Position numbers and translations under genes: made by a program. Source: JBECKS01 sp964557005 (lineage in GTDB: Bacteria > Pseudomonadota > Gammaproteobacteria > Pseudomonadales > JBECKS01). Taken from it: a stretch of 64,000 nucleotides of DNA. The stretch is from contig CAZKYI010000008.1 in NCBI GenBank assembly GCA_964557005.1, forward strand, positions 56,289 to 120,288, given 5' to 3'. Within the stretch, counting starts at the first letter, position 1, and the number at the start of each line of letters is the position of its first letter. Positions 9,534 through 18,880 of this stretch are shown here, one piece after another. The notes under the pieces were generated by a model. The model searched no databases, was not told the DNA's origin, and saw only the letters and a list, made by a program, of their open reading frames with translations.

Positions 9534-9787
9534 CCTGCCCGCTTCTGAATCCAGTAGAGAAATTCCTTTTCATTGTCCTGTTGCATGGCTTCCTGCTGCA
9601 TCAGCAGAGGGTGCTCAAGAAAGGTACTGAATTTCGGTATATCTCTTTGGGTTGAAGGGTCTGTCGCCCTGATTAACACCACTTCCCCCGCGACCATTTC
9701 ACGAATCTTCTTGTGCAGAAGCATGACAGGCTCAGGGCAAAACAAGCCCCTTGCATCCAGTTCATGTTGGTGTACAGGAATAGACAT
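9530..9787 (-). CDS. TusA-family sulfur-carrier protein (first copy)
   Basis: 85 residues. It has the SirA/TusA signature near the N-terminus (L-D-A-R-G-L-F-CPEPVM-L), with Cys17 as the expected persulfide-carrying cysteine, and the later D-P-S-T-x-x-D-I-P motif typical of TusA. TusA proteins relay sulfur from a cysteine desulfurase to tRNA thiolation or other sulfur-transfer pathways. It stands alone, convergent with the preceding gene. A second family member lies at 18517-18786; this copy, with CPEPVM and DPSTxxDIP, is closer to TusA proper. Confidence 0.88.
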   Translation of the reverse strand: MSIPVHQHELDARGLFCPEPVMLLHKKIREMVAGEVVLIRATDPSTQRDIPKFSTFLEHPLLMQQEAMQQDNEKEFLYWIQKRAG

Positions 9788-9805
9788 CAGACCTTCATTT
9801 CAGAC

Positions 9806-9840
9806 AAAAAAAAGCCGGTGCACTATAGGTGAACCGGCTT
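9806..9840 (-). terminator. Intrinsic terminator after the MaoC hydratase gene
   Basis: On the minus strand, stem AAGCCGGT / ACCGGCTT with a 12-base loop followed by eight Ts, placed directly after the stop of the leftward hydratase gene. Confidence 0.85.
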
Positions 9841-9865
9841 GATTATTAAAGTTGAGACAGAGGTA

Positions 9866-10720
9866 TCAGGGCTTGTAAGTCACCTTTGCTTGAGAAAGCA
9901 CGATATTACCCTTCTGTGATTCGGCCTGAATAATGGCTTCACCATTACCCATGTCCCAGATTTTGGTAATAATTTCATCGCCCAGCTCAACGCGGTCTGC
10001 AAAACGCGCTTGAAAACCCACGAATTTGGAAGTATCGCCACCACACAGTGCTTTCAGTGCTGCACGACCAACAAAACCATAGGTACACAAACCATGCAGG
10101 AAGGGCTTCGCAAAACCTCCCATTTGGGCAAAGTTCGGGTCGATGTGAATCGGGTTGATGTCCCCTGTCAGACGATAAATAGCCGCTTGTTGCAAAGTGG
10201 TTTTATCGTGAATGACGTGATCAGGCGCTCTTTCCGGTGGCACATTGACAGGGTCAGAAGAACCCCGCTCACCACCAAAACCACCTGAACCACGAATAAA
10301 CATGGTCAAATGCAGGGAGAATATTTTTTCGCCATTGGCATCGACTGCATCTGCAGTCACACCCAATACTGCTGCCTTGCCTTTGTCATAAACCTCGGAA
10401 ATACGGCCTTTCAACTTGCCTTTAAAACTCACTGGCAAGGGTTTATGCAAGGTGATGGATTGTTCTCCATGTAACAACATCATCAGGTTGAATTTAACTT
10501 TTGATACCAGACCTGCCGCAACTGCCAGGCCAGGAACCACGCCATAAGTTGGTAATACTTTCAGCCCACCAGGCGCTCCCTCATAAATGTACTGAAGCTC
10601 ATCTTCAGGTTGAGCACCTACTGCTACAGAATAAAGTTGAACATCTTTCTGATCCCAGCTGATGTCAACCGGATCAAGTTCAACACCCAGAAGGCTCATT
10701 GAAATATCTTGTGCACTCAT
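9866..10720 (-). CDS. MaoC-family 2-enoyl-CoA hydratase (hydratase 2 type)
   Basis: 284 residues, the length of a double-hotdog hydratase 2 (the family of the hydratase domain of peroxisomal multifunctional enzyme 2). The C-terminal hotdog carries the catalytic motif: YRLTGDINPIHIDP (Asp and His of the catalytic dyad), then G-F-x-K-P-F-LHGL. The N-terminal hotdog (~residues 1-145) lacks it, as usual, and shapes the acyl pocket. It hydrates trans-2-enoyl-CoA to (3R)-hydroxyacyl-CoA in the cytoplasm, in fatty-acid, sterol or polyester metabolism. It is a single-gene unit with its own promoter, a PsrA-like operator and a terminator, consistent with fatty-acid control. Confidence 0.9.
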   Translation of the reverse strand: MSAQDISMSLLGVELDPVDISWDQKDVQLYSVAVGAQPEDELQYIYEGAPGGLKVLPTYGVVPGLAVAAGLVSKVKFNLMMLLHGEQSITLHKPLPVSFKGKLKGRISEVYDKGKAAVLGVTADAVDANGEKIFSLHLTMFIRGSGGFGGERGSSDPVNVPPERAPDHVIHDKTTLQQAAIYRLTGDINPIHIDPNFAQMGGFAKPFLHGLCTYGFVGRAALKALCGGDTSKFVGFQARFADRVELGDEIITKIWDMGNGEAIIQAESQKGNIVLSQAKVTYKP

Positions 10721-10801
10721 AGTTTTTACTCACTGTTATGATCTCGCCACCTTGGCGAAACTGATTACTTTTGGAAAGCACAAAGGCTCTCTGTTTTTGA
10801 T

Positions 10802-10853
10802 TCAAACAAGTGTTTGAGCGCCTAACCATATAGAAGCATATAGCAAAGCTCAA
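10802..10853 (-). promoter_or_regulatory. Promoter with PsrA-like operator for the hydratase gene
   Basis: On the minus strand: -35 TTGAGC (10853-10848), a 17-base spacer, -10 TATGGT (10830-10825), then, at the expected transcription start, the perfect palindrome TCAAACAAGTGTTTGA (10802-10817). This fits the CAAAC-N4-GTTTG form of the PsrA fatty-acid regulator site known from Pseudomonas. A further inverted repeat TCGCC-N5-GGCGA sits at 10744-10758 in the leader. Confidence 0.6.
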
Positions 10854-10959
10854 GCGCTTTTTGGAGTACAAGCTCTGGTAGAATAAGAAGAAATTTCCTT
10901 AATAATCAAATACTTGCATTAAAACAAAAACAGGCTGACGACATTTAAAGCGTTTGACT

Positions 10960-11784
10960 TCAGAAATAAATATCAAAGCGTGTTGAATTTCCTGACAACT
11001 GCCGCGCAAGCAAAGATGAATTCAAAACGGGTGCCAAACGCGGGCGTTTTAGAACCACACGTGTACACGCAGCACAACGTGCTTTAAAGGAAATGGCATG
11101 CTCAAGGAGTTCATCTGCATCCTGATCAGCACCCAGCAGGGTTTGGAAAATCTGCATTTCTTTTTTTGCGGCAGCCTGATGTTTTTTGTCAGGAAACATG
11201 GGATCAAGATAAACACTGTGAACACTACAATCATCTGGCAAGGTTGCCAGAAAGTTTTTTGCATCCATGTGATGAAGCTGAATGCGCGAAACCATATCAC
11301 ACAAATGTTCGTGCTGCTCTGCTCTGCGCAACGCATCATACAATAACAGATAAATCAGGGTGGAACGCTCACACGCATGTACCTGTGCACCCAAAGCCGC
11401 AAACACAAATGTGTCCTGCCCTAGCCCTGCATTTGCATCAACAAGCTGGTGTTGTTTCGATTTATCCAGCCCCAGGCCCAAAGCCCTGGCTGCGAGTTCG
11501 GTTTTGCTGGAAATATTGAACAGCCGTCGTTGCCATTCAGCCGAATTGAAATCGATATAAACCGGTTTCATCGCCGAATGCTGTACCAGACTTAATAACG
11601 ACAAGCCGCGTTCAATTTGCAGAAGTAACAAAGCGTCATAAGCAGAATGTGAGAACTGTTTGAACAAGGGCTTCCATTGTGTCAAATCAGAAACCTCGGT
11701 AAAAACATCGGCAGATAAACTCTGTGCATGAAGGTGAGCCTGTTCGCGCAGACTTTCATCATCAAATAACAGCAATAGTTTCAT
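10960..11784 (-). CDS. rsmJ: 16S rRNA (guanine1516-N2)-methyltransferase RsmJ
   Basis: 274 residues. It has the Rossmann methyltransferase motif I as DANAGLGQDTF (SAM binding), followed by the RsmJ hallmark LDPMFPDKKHQAAAKKEM and the C-terminal VLKRPRLAP segment. The enzyme methylates G1516 of 16S rRNA in the small subunit. The N-terminal ~90 residues form the less conserved RsmJ cap. Last gene of a long leftward series, 15 bases after uppP. Confidence 0.93.
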   Translation of the reverse strand: MKLLLLFDDESLREQAHLHAQSLSADVFTEVSDLTQWKPLFKQFSHSAYDALLLLQIERGLSLLSLVQHSAMKPVYIDFNSAEWQRRLFNISSKTELAARALGLGLDKSKQHQLVDANAGLGQDTFVFAALGAQVHACERSTLIYLLLYDALRRAEQHEHLCDMVSRIQLHHMDAKNFLATLPDDCSVHSVYLDPMFPDKKHQAAAKKEMQIFQTLLGADQDADELLEHAISFKARCAACTRVVLKRPRLAPVLNSSLLARQLSGNSTRFDIYF

Positions 11785-11799
11785 GCGCTCACAAATACT

Positions 11800-12609
11800 T
11801 CATTGCATCTGCAATGCAAACCATAAAAGAAAAAATCCTAACAGCACCCGATAAATCACGAACGGCAACATACCCACTCTGTTTACCCAGGTAATCAACA
11901 AGTGCATACACACATACGCACTCACACCCGACACCAGCATCGCTAAAAGCAAATCACGCCAGACAGACAATGTGACCTCTGCATTGATCAACTCCAGTGC
12001 GCCAAGCAAACTGCCCGCCAGAATCAGTGGAATCGATAACAAAAACGAAAAGCGTAAGGCATCGGTGCGTTCGTAACCCAAAGCCAGAGCTGCGGTGAGC
12101 GTAATTCCTGAACGCGATGTTCCCGGGATAAAAGCAAGTACCTGCGCGAAACCAATCACCAGACTGTGACGCACGTTCATGGAAAACAATGTGTGGATTT
12201 TCTTTCCTTTGAAATCAGCCCATGCCAACACCAAACCAAAACCAATGGAAGTCAGTGCAATCACCAGCAGAGAACGCAAATTTTGCTCAACAAAATCCTT
12301 GATAAAAAAACCAATGACCACAGCAGGCAATGTCGCCAACATAATCAACAAGGCAAGCTTGATATCCTGATTGAATTCACGGGTTTTGGGAAAGCTTAAA
12401 CAGGCGCTACACATGCGCAGCAATTCCACACGCAGATAAATCAACACAGCAATCAAGGTGCCGAGGTGAACCGCCAAATCAAATATCAAGCCCTGATCAG
12501 GCCAGCCCAATATCTGAGAAGGTAAAATCAGATGCGCCGAACTCGATATGGGTAAAAATTCGGTCAATCCCTGTATCAGTGCCAGAATAATCAACTGATA
12601 TAACAACAT
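11800..12609 (-). CDS. uppP: Undecaprenyl-diphosphate phosphatase UppP (BacA)
   Basis: 269 residues, wholly hydrophobic with about eight membrane helices. It shows the UppP signatures: the N-terminal G-L-T-E-F-L-P-I-S-S-S-A-H-L motif (Glu and His catalytic) and the second motif PGTSRSG. It dephosphorylates undecaprenyl diphosphate at the inner membrane to recycle the lipid carrier of peptidoglycan and other polymers. It starts two bases after tsaB ends. Confidence 0.97.
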   Translation of the reverse strand: MLLYQLIILALIQGLTEFLPISSSAHLILPSQILGWPDQGLIFDLAVHLGTLIAVLIYLRVELLRMCSACLSFPKTREFNQDIKLALLIMLATLPAVVIGFFIKDFVEQNLRSLLVIALTSIGFGLVLAWADFKGKKIHTLFSMNVRHSLVIGFAQVLAFIPGTSRSGITLTAALALGYERTDALRFSFLLSIPLILAGSLLGALELINAEVTLSVWRDLLLAMLVSGVSAYVCMHLLITWVNRVGMLPFVIYRVLLGFFLLWFALQMQ

Positions 12610-12611
12610 AC

Positions 12612-13298
12612 TTACGCCAGCCTCGCTTTTGCGGCAACATCATTTCTCAAATATAAAGGTGAAAGGCTTGACTCGGCAGGCATCACTTCAAGCTGTTTGA
12701 GTATGTTTTTTGCGTGAGGAAAAACTTCTGCGTCCTGCATCAGAGTTGCATAATTAAGGCAAGTGTTCTCATTCAAAACATCAGACAAGTGTCTGCATCC
12801 CGTCCCGATAAAAAAAGCGGCCTGACTTTGCATGGCTAACAAATTATTCACTGCGCCAAGACGAGGTTCGCCGATGGCTAATAAGCGACCATTCCTGAAG
12901 ACATACTCTGCCCAATAGAGTTCCTCCATACGCGCATCGAGCACTGCCAGCAAATGCTCACCTTCCCTGAAAGAAAATCGGGCAGGTGCATGCCATGCAA
13001 GATTTCCCAGAGAGCACACCGTTTTTATTTCAAGCCCATGAGACAAGGCCAAACCCTGAGCCATGGCAGCCGCTACTCGCAAACCTGTAAACGCACCTGG
13101 CCCCCTGCCAAAATAAATTGTGTCCAGATCAGCGAAATTCAATTTCGCTTCTTGCAGAAGCGCTTCGATAAAAGGCAGGATTAAATAGGCATGCTCACGC
13201 GGTGCAAGCTTTTCACGAAACTGTATGTCACTCCCCTGCACAAGTGCGACACTGCAAAGCTCACTGGCACATTCAATCGACAAAAAACGCGGGAACAT
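12612..13298 (-). CDS. tsaB: tRNA t6A biosynthesis protein TsaB
   Basis: 228 residues with the ASKHA-fold opening FLSIECASELCSVAL and the conserved stretch FGRGPGAFTGLR (the GPGSFTGLR motif of TsaB). TsaB is the inactive paralogue of TsaD that bridges TsaD and TsaE in making N6-threonylcarbamoyl-adenosine at position 37 of ANN-decoding tRNAs. Its place in the run between a small lipoprotein and uppP is ordinary. Confidence 0.95.
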   Translation of the reverse strand: MFPRFLSIECASELCSVALVQGSDIQFREKLAPREHAYLILPFIEALLQEAKLNFADLDTIYFGRGPGAFTGLRVAAAMAQGLALSHGLEIKTVCSLGNLAWHAPARFSFREGEHLLAVLDARMEELYWAEYVFRNGRLLAIGEPRLGAVNNLLAMQSQAAFFIGTGCRHLSDVLNENTCLNYATLMQDAEVFPHAKNILKQLEVMPAESSLSPLYLRNDVAAKARLA

Positions 13299-13309
13299 AA
13301 AAAATTTAA

Positions 13310-13696
13310 CTACCAGAGACTAAGTGGCGCTTTTTCTTCTTTCTCAGGCGTACCATCCTGATTGCTTCTGCGTTGACTTTGTTGTTTTTGTTTCATTCTC
13401 TGGTAATCGTAAAACTCGGTTTTTTCCTCAAAGGGATCTACGACTTCATATTTCTTGCTGGCATCATATTCGTCATCATGTCTGAGCACAGGATTACTCT
13501 TTGAATAATCAATATAAGCTGGTGCTTGTGTTTCGTGAGGACGTGTTTTTCTTGTTTCCTGCCGATTATTGGCAGCACTCTTCATCGAACTGGCTAAAGA
13601 CGCATTTCTGGAGGTATCCACAGCATAGTTTGAACAAGCTGTAAGTGCCCACAAGGAAAACCACAACAGTAAAATACGTTTTAAATTCATTAACAT
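13310..13696 (-). CDS. Small hypothetical lipoprotein
   Basis: 128 residues. The signal peptide ends in LTAC, so the mature protein begins with a lipid-modified Cys. The start may be the ATG two codons later (13690), which gives a more usual N-terminus. The mature part is short, polar and Lys/Arg/Glu/Gln-rich, probably disordered, with no known domain. It lies 11 bases before tsaB, within the leftward housekeeping run. Function unknown. Confidence 0.75.
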   Translation of the reverse strand: MLMNLKRILLLWFSLWALTACSNYAVDTSRNASLASSMKSAANNRQETRKTRPHETQAPAYIDYSKSNPVLRHDDEYDASKKYEVVDPFEEKTEFYDYQRMKQKQQSQRRSNQDGTPEKEEKAPLSLW

Positions 13697-13790
13697 GACA
13701 CAGCCTCTGCCTGTTCTTTTTTCAAGATTGATAACGATTGATAGTAAGACTCGCGGCCATCAATACAAGTTCATTCTGACCAACGGCTCA

Positions 13791-15725
13791 CTACGCCTCA
13801 TCTTCCAAAGCAATCCAGCGCTCAGTCAAACCATCCAGCTTGTTTTGGGCAACAGTCAGTTGCCTGGACAAATCGGCCATGTGCTCGGCGCGACCCTCTG
13901 CATAATTGTGTGGATTGGCCAAAGCCTCCTCAAGCTGCATGACTTCAGCTTCCAGCGCTTCTATTTGTTTGGGCAACTGCTCCAGTTCGTGTTTTTCTTT
14001 ATAGGACAACTTCTTTTTGGTCGAAGATACAGAAGGCACATGAGCAGATGCAGGATGCTGTGTATTTTTAGTCTCCTGCCTTGGCGCTTGTGCAGGTACA
14101 TAATCGAGACGCTCGGATTCAGGACTTTGACTCAACCAGTCGTCATAACCACCTACATATTCATTAACACCACTACGCTCAAAAACCAGCGTGCTGGTGA
14201 CAATGTTGTTGAGAAAACTCCGATCATGACTAATCAATAGCAAAGTGCCTTCATAGGTTTGCAACTTTTCTTCAAGCAATTCGAGTGTATCTATATCCAG
14301 ATCATTGGTGGGTTCATCGAGAACCAGAAAATTACTGGGGCGCGAAAATAATTTTGCCAGTAACACACGATTTCTTTCACCACCCGATAACGCAGACAGT
14401 GGCGTATTTAAACGCTCAGGGCTAAACAGAAATTCCTTTAAATAGGTAATGACATGTGTTTTTCGTTGCCCCAACTCAATAAAGTCACTGCCTCTGGAAA
14501 GATTTTCAACAATGCTTTTATTTTCGTCGAGCGCTTCCCTGAGCTGATCAAAATAGGCAATTTGAAGGTTGTCTGCAATTTTAAGCTTGCCACTATCGGG
14601 TTTGATTTCACCCAGAAGAATTTTAATCAGGGTGCTTTTCCCGACCCCATTGGGGCCAATAATGCCAATCTTGTCGCCTCTGAGTATCAGGCTCGAAAAA
14701 TGATTCAGAATCACCTGCTCACCAGAACTGCTACGAAAACTGAAACATAAATCACTGGCTTCAATCACCAGTTTGCTGCTTTGCTCTGCGCTGGAAATTT
14801 CAAAGCGTGCTTTACTCTGATGCTCTCGCCTGAGCTTTCTTTGCTCCCTTAGCGCCTTGAGCGCTCTTACCCTGCCTTCATTGCGTGTGCGTCTGGCTTT
14901 AATGCCCTGGCGTATCCAGACTTCTTCCTGAGCCAGTTTCTTGTCGAACAGCTTGTTATGTTTGTCTTCAAGCTCAAGGCTTTCCTGTTTTTTCTCCAGA
15001 TACTGCTGATAGGAACCTGGCCATGAACTTGCCTTGCCTCTGTCAATATCCACAATGCGTGTCGCCAGACGGGAAATAAAACTTCGATCATGGCTGATAA
15101 ATACCAGTGTGCCTTGCCAGTTCAACAAAAAGTTTTCAAGCCAGAGAATGGTTTCCAGATCAATATGGTTGGTTGGTTCATCTAACAACAAAATATCTGG
15201 TTCATTCACCAACGCTCTTGCCAACCACACACGTCGCTTTCTCCCTCCCGACAAACCAGCAAACTCGCTAGCCACATCAATTTCCAGCAGAGAAGCGGCT
15301 TTGCGAATGTCGCGGTCAACCTCCCACAAACCCTTGTTATCAATTTCCTGTTGCAGTTCCTGTAAGCGGGTTTGATGCACTTCATTCTCTGCATCATTTT
15401 CCAGCAAAGCCAAACAGGCATGATAGTCGTTTAATACATCCACCTGCCTGCCCAAACCACCAGCGATTACCTGATAACAATTTTCTGCACTGGCCTGTGG
15501 AACTTCCTGATCCATCATGGAAATTTTCAGATTTCTTTGAAAATTCAGCTCACCCTCATCAGGAACAATTTGCTTGCATAGCAATTTGAACAAGGTCGAT
15601 TTACCTGCACCATTACGACCAACAATACAAAGCCGCTCCTTTGGCTCAATTTTGAATTCAAAATCATCAAAAATGGCATCAGCGCCAAAAGCCAGATGAA
15701 TATTTTTTCCACTTACCAAAGCCAT
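13791..15725 (-). CDS. uup: ABC-F ATPase, Uup family
   Basis: 644 residues with two ATP-binding cassettes and no membrane segments. First cassette: Walker A GRNGAGKST, signature LSGGRKRRV and Walker B LLLDEPTNHIDL. Second: GPNGVGKST, LSGGERNRV and LVLDEPTNDLDI. The charged linker (~240-300) and the C-terminal coiled coil (~570-640) fit Uup, which acts on ribosomes or branched DNA intermediates, rather than EttA, which lacks the C-terminal arm. It lies 19 bases downstream of the MBL-hydrolase gene. Confidence 0.9.
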   Translation of the reverse strand: MALVSGKNIHLAFGADAIFDDFEFKIEPKERLCIVGRNGAGKSTLFKLLCKQIVPDEGELNFQRNLKISMMDQEVPQASAENCYQVIAGGLGRQVDVLNDYHACLALLENDAENEVHQTRLQELQQEIDNKGLWEVDRDIRKAASLLEIDVASEFAGLSGGRKRRVWLARALVNEPDILLLDEPTNHIDLETILWLENFLLNWQGTLVFISHDRSFISRLATRIVDIDRGKASSWPGSYQQYLEKKQESLELEDKHNKLFDKKLAQEEVWIRQGIKARRTRNEGRVRALKALREQRKLRREHQSKARFEISSAEQSSKLVIEASDLCFSFRSSSGEQVILNHFSSLILRGDKIGIIGPNGVGKSTLIKILLGEIKPDSGKLKIADNLQIAYFDQLREALDENKSIVENLSRGSDFIELGQRKTHVITYLKEFLFSPERLNTPLSALSGGERNRVLLAKLFSRPSNFLVLDEPTNDLDIDTLELLEEKLQTYEGTLLLISHDRSFLNNIVTSTLVFERSGVNEYVGGYDDWLSQSPESERLDYVPAQAPRQETKNTQHPASAHVPSVSSTKKKLSYKEKHELEQLPKQIEALEAEVMQLEEALANPHNYAEGRAEHMADLSRQLTVAQNKLDGLTERWIALEDEA

Positions 15726-15744
15726 AAACAGGTCTCAAATCCAG

Positions 15745-16518
15745 CTAACAACAATGAATCCAGTCAAAACCCGTGTTTTGTGTAGCAAAAACAATTTCGG
15801 CGTCTCTATGAACATTTCGTTCAGCAAGCAAATTCTGCAACAAGTGGCTCGAATTATTTTGTTCGCTGATATGGGAAATAATCAGGTTTTTCAGCTCATG
15901 GCGTGACAGGTTTTCAAGAAAATACATCGCCTGTTCATTACTCAAATGACCAAGACGGCCTGAAACTCTTTCTTTCAGGCTTTCAGGATAAACACCTTCC
16001 CACAGCATGTTCCAGTCATGGTTAAATTCGAGCAGCAGATGCTGGCATTCTTTATAAACATCGAGCAAATACGGTGTAATCGAACCTGTATCGGTGAGCA
16101 AGCCGAAACAGGTTTCATCATCACGAAATATAAACTGAAAACATTCTCGTGCATCGTGAGGCACCGCAATCGGGGTCACGCGCATACCTGCCAGTTGTAT
16201 TTCCTGATCAGCAGCGAGGATTTGCACTTCATGTGCATCATCGAGAATATCTCTGGCTTTCAAGGCGCTGAATGTTCCTGCACTGCAATAAACCGGAACA
16301 TTGCCATGTCTGGCGAGCATGCCCACACCTTTTCCATGATCACTATGTTCATGCGTCACAAGAATGGCATCAATGTCTTTGAGGGTAATATGTTTTTCTG
16401 CAAGACGATTGAGCGTGTCTTTCAAACCAAAACCACAATCAACTAACAAAACACCCCCACTGCCCTGAACCAGAGTACCATTGCCCTTACTACCACTTCC
16501 TATTGAACTGACTCGCAC
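15745..16518 (-). CDS. MBL-fold metallohydrolase (YycJ/WalJ-like)
   Basis: 257 residues, starting at GTG 16518 with GAGGCGTGA just upstream. The metallo-beta-lactamase metal motif THEHSDHG (HxHxDH) is present at residues ~55-62, with later His/Asp ligands in VPHDA, LLTDTG and ISHIS. The pattern resembles the YycJ/VicX subgroup, thought to act as a nuclease or phosphodiesterase. The substrate is not known. It sits between bamC and uup in the leftward series. Confidence 0.85.
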   Translation of the reverse strand: MRVSSIGSGSKGNGTLVQGSGGVLLVDCGFGLKDTLNRLAEKHITLKDIDAILVTHEHSDHGKGVGMLARHGNVPVYCSAGTFSALKARDILDDAHEVQILAADQEIQLAGMRVTPIAVPHDARECFQFIFRDDETCFGLLTDTGSITPYLLDVYKECQHLLLEFNHDWNMLWEGVYPESLKERVSGRLGHLSNEQAMYFLENLSRHELKNLIISHISEQNNSSHLLQNLLAERNVHRDAEIVFATQNTGFDWIHCC

Positions 16519-16531
16519 TCACGCCTCACAA

Positions 16532-17608
16532 CTATTTGTTGCCGTCTATTTGTTTTAACAAGGCTGCAAGCACAAAGTGTGAAAAGGCTTTATCGGCAGG
16601 TGTATCGTCAGAAAGTTGCACACTCACCTTGCAACCGTCTTCTTCTTCAATCACGTGAATTTGAAAATCCTGATGATTTTTCAATGATTTGAATTGATCC
16701 AGCCTTCGCGTAAAACTGAAATCTCTCGCAGAAGCATGTGAACTGCTTAGATAATACAAACCAAAACTGCGATTCAAATCATACAAGGGCATCGACAAAT
16801 CCCTGATGGCCTTGCCCACAAGCACCCACGACTGATTAAAATCCTGATTGATGATTAAAAATTCATGTCCATCGCGTTCTGCCAAGTCTACTGTAAAACT
16901 TCTTTGCATTTGCTGGGCAAGCAGTGAAACAGAACTTTGATCATCGAGTCGCCCTGCAATAAAGCTCGCAATGTCATCCAGTATCAATTCTTCAAGCGCA
17001 AGCGTATGCGACAACTCTGGCCAGCTTGACGCATCGAGTGAAATCCTTACCTGCACATGTGCTGTATTTCTTTGCAAGGCAGGTTGTAAAAAAATTCTGA
17101 AACGAAATGCAGGTAAATCCGGGCTTCCCAAAGCATCTGCAAGCGCTTTGTACCCTGCTTCAATCCAGCCTGCTTCCAGCAATCCTGATTGTGGTGAAGC
17201 CAGCGCCTGACTCAATTCACGGCTTTCCAGATAATTCTGCAACTCTGGCCACACCTGACTGGGTGGTTTATCAACAAATAACCACACATTCTCACCGACA
17301 CTTCTTTTCTGCACACCATTATTCATCAAACCAATTTTTAATGGGGCGGGACGAACGGTTTTTTCAGGTAAAGGAAGTTTGCTCAGGGAATCAGCAATGG
17401 GCGGAACAGGCATACTGTCCCTGATTCTTGAAGCGTGCATACCCTCAGGCAAATGTATTGCTGATTTCGACTGATGCTTCTGATAATCCAGACGCTTGTC
17501 TGGAAAAAAACGATTAAACACGGCGCAGGAAGATAACAACATCGTATTGGCTAATACCAGAAAAAGTATCAGCAGTTTTCGACTTGAATCTGACTTTAAA
17601 AACAACAA
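16532..17608 (-). CDS. bamC: Outer-membrane assembly lipoprotein BamC
   Basis: 358 residues with a lipoprotein signal ending in LLSSC. Like other BamC (NlpB) proteins it has an extended N-terminal region followed by two helix-grip domains: GVQKRSVGENVWLFVDKPPS opens the first, and a second lies near residues 220-340. It is a component of the Bam complex inserting beta-barrel proteins. The call is supported strongly by position: dapA-bamC with a five-base gap is the classical gammaproteobacterial arrangement. Confidence 0.9.
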   Translation of the reverse strand: MLFLKSDSSRKLLILFLVLANTMLLSSCAVFNRFFPDKRLDYQKHQSKSAIHLPEGMHASRIRDSMPVPPIADSLSKLPLPEKTVRPAPLKIGLMNNGVQKRSVGENVWLFVDKPPSQVWPELQNYLESRELSQALASPQSGLLEAGWIEAGYKALADALGSPDLPAFRFRIFLQPALQRNTAHVQVRISLDASSWPELSHTLALEELILDDIASFIAGRLDDQSSVSLLAQQMQRSFTVDLAERDGHEFLIINQDFNQSWVLVGKAIRDLSMPLYDLNRSFGLYYLSSSHASARDFSFTRRLDQFKSLKNHQDFQIHVIEEEDGCKVSVQLSDDTPADKAFSHFVLAALLKQIDGNK

Positions 17609-17613
17609 ACCGT

Positions 17614-18495
17614 TTACTCCGATATAAGAGGCGTGAGCGCCTGTGCAAGTATTACCTGATTTTTTTCAGACAAAACCGTTAATGGCAAACGAATACCGGA
17701 TTCAATTTTTTGAAGATGATGCAGTGCCCATTTCACAGGAATCGGATTGGATTCCAAAAAAAGCAGGCGATGGAAATCGGCAATACTTGCATCCAGCGCT
17801 TTTGCTTCGGAAACATTTTTCGCAAGTGCTGCTTCACACATACGCGCCATTTGCACAGGCACGATATTGGCGGTCACTGATATATCACCATGCCCGCCTT
17901 TCAATATAAAGTCACACGCGGTTGCATCATCACCGGAATACAAGGCGAAATTTTTCAGACCTGCCGCTAACAAGGTATCCAGACGTGACAAATCCCCCGT
18001 TGCTTCTTTGACACCACAAATTGGCGCAACCTTTGCCAGACGGATAATGGTTTCGGGCAACATATCGCAGGCGGTTCTGCCAGGTACGTTGTAGAGAATC
18101 TGCGGTATATCAACCGCTTGTGCAATTTTACAAAAATGTTGATACAAGCCTTCCTGCATGGGTTTGTTATAGTAAGGTGTCACCAGCAAGCTGGCATCTG
18201 CACCCACTGATTTTGCATTACGCGTAAGCTCAATCGCTTCACTGGTACTGTTTGCACCCGTACCTGCAATCACAGGAATGCGACCATCACTGAATTCAAC
18301 GACACGCTCAATCACTTGCGTGTGTTCCTCAACACTCAATGTCGCAGATTCACCCGTAGTACCCACTGCCACAATCGCATGCGTACCGGATTCAATGTGC
18401 CAGCTCACCAGCTGTTCAAGTGCAAGCCAATCAATCTCACCGTTAGCCTGCATGGGAGTAACCAGCGCCACAATACTGCCTGTAATCATATTCAA
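17614..18495 (-). CDS. dapA: 4-hydroxy-tetrahydrodipicolinate synthase DapA
   Basis: 293 residues, the standard length. The TIM barrel shows the family motifs: VGTTGESATL (Thr pair), the Schiff-base lysine in CGVKEATGD, and YNVPGRTACD. It condenses pyruvate with aspartate semialdehyde, the first committed step to lysine and meso-diaminopimelate. It is followed after five bases by bamC and preceded by a TusA-like gene. Confidence 0.97.
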   Translation of the reverse strand: MNMITGSIVALVTPMQANGEIDWLALEQLVSWHIESGTHAIVAVGTTGESATLSVEEHTQVIERVVEFSDGRIPVIAGTGANSTSEAIELTRNAKSVGADASLLVTPYYNKPMQEGLYQHFCKIAQAVDIPQILYNVPGRTACDMLPETIIRLAKVAPICGVKEATGDLSRLDTLLAAGLKNFALYSGDDATACDFILKGGHGDISVTANIVPVQMARMCEAALAKNVSEAKALDASIADFHRLLFLESNPIPVKWALHHLQKIESGIRLPLTVLSEKNQVILAQALTPLISE

Positions 18496-18516
18496 CTTAC
18501 TCTGAAAAATTCGCTA

Positions 18517-18786
18517 TTACGTGTTTGTTAATCGCTTCTGAATCACAAATTCGATATGCGTACCGGTTTGACACACCGATAACAAACTATGTTCACTGAT
18601 TGCACAATAACTTTGGAAATCACGGATTGAACCTTCGTCTGTTGTCCAGACCACAAGCTTCTGCCCTGGCGACAAATTGTTGAGTGCAAGCTTCATTTTT
18701 AACAAGGGAAGCGGGCAGGCTAAACCTTTGGCATCCAAAACTGTCTCAGTAATCTGTTCGCTCATCATCAAAATTTTATCTGTCAC
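18517..18786 (-). CDS. TusA-family sulfur-carrier-like protein (second copy)
   Basis: 89 residues; the real start may be one of the Met codons six or seven residues in. It carries LDAKGLACPLPLLKMK, the SirA/TusA N-terminal motif with the single carrier cysteine. The second half (DEGSIRDF) departs from TusA proper and resembles the paralogue linked to dapA and a bepA-type protease in Pseudomonas. Probable role: sulfur transfer, partner unknown. It is 21 bases upstream of dapA and divergent from bepA. Confidence 0.85.
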   Translation of the reverse strand: MTDKILMMSEQITETVLDAKGLACPLPLLKMKLALNNLSPGQKLVVWTTDEGSIRDFQSYCAISEHSLLSVCQTGTHIEFVIQKRLTNT

Positions 18787-18880
18787 TCAAATGAAATGAT
18801 GTTAGTCATTTGATTCAGATAACACTGGAAACCAAAGCGTGCATATTCTATCACTTTGATGAACTCGCTAAAATAACCCT

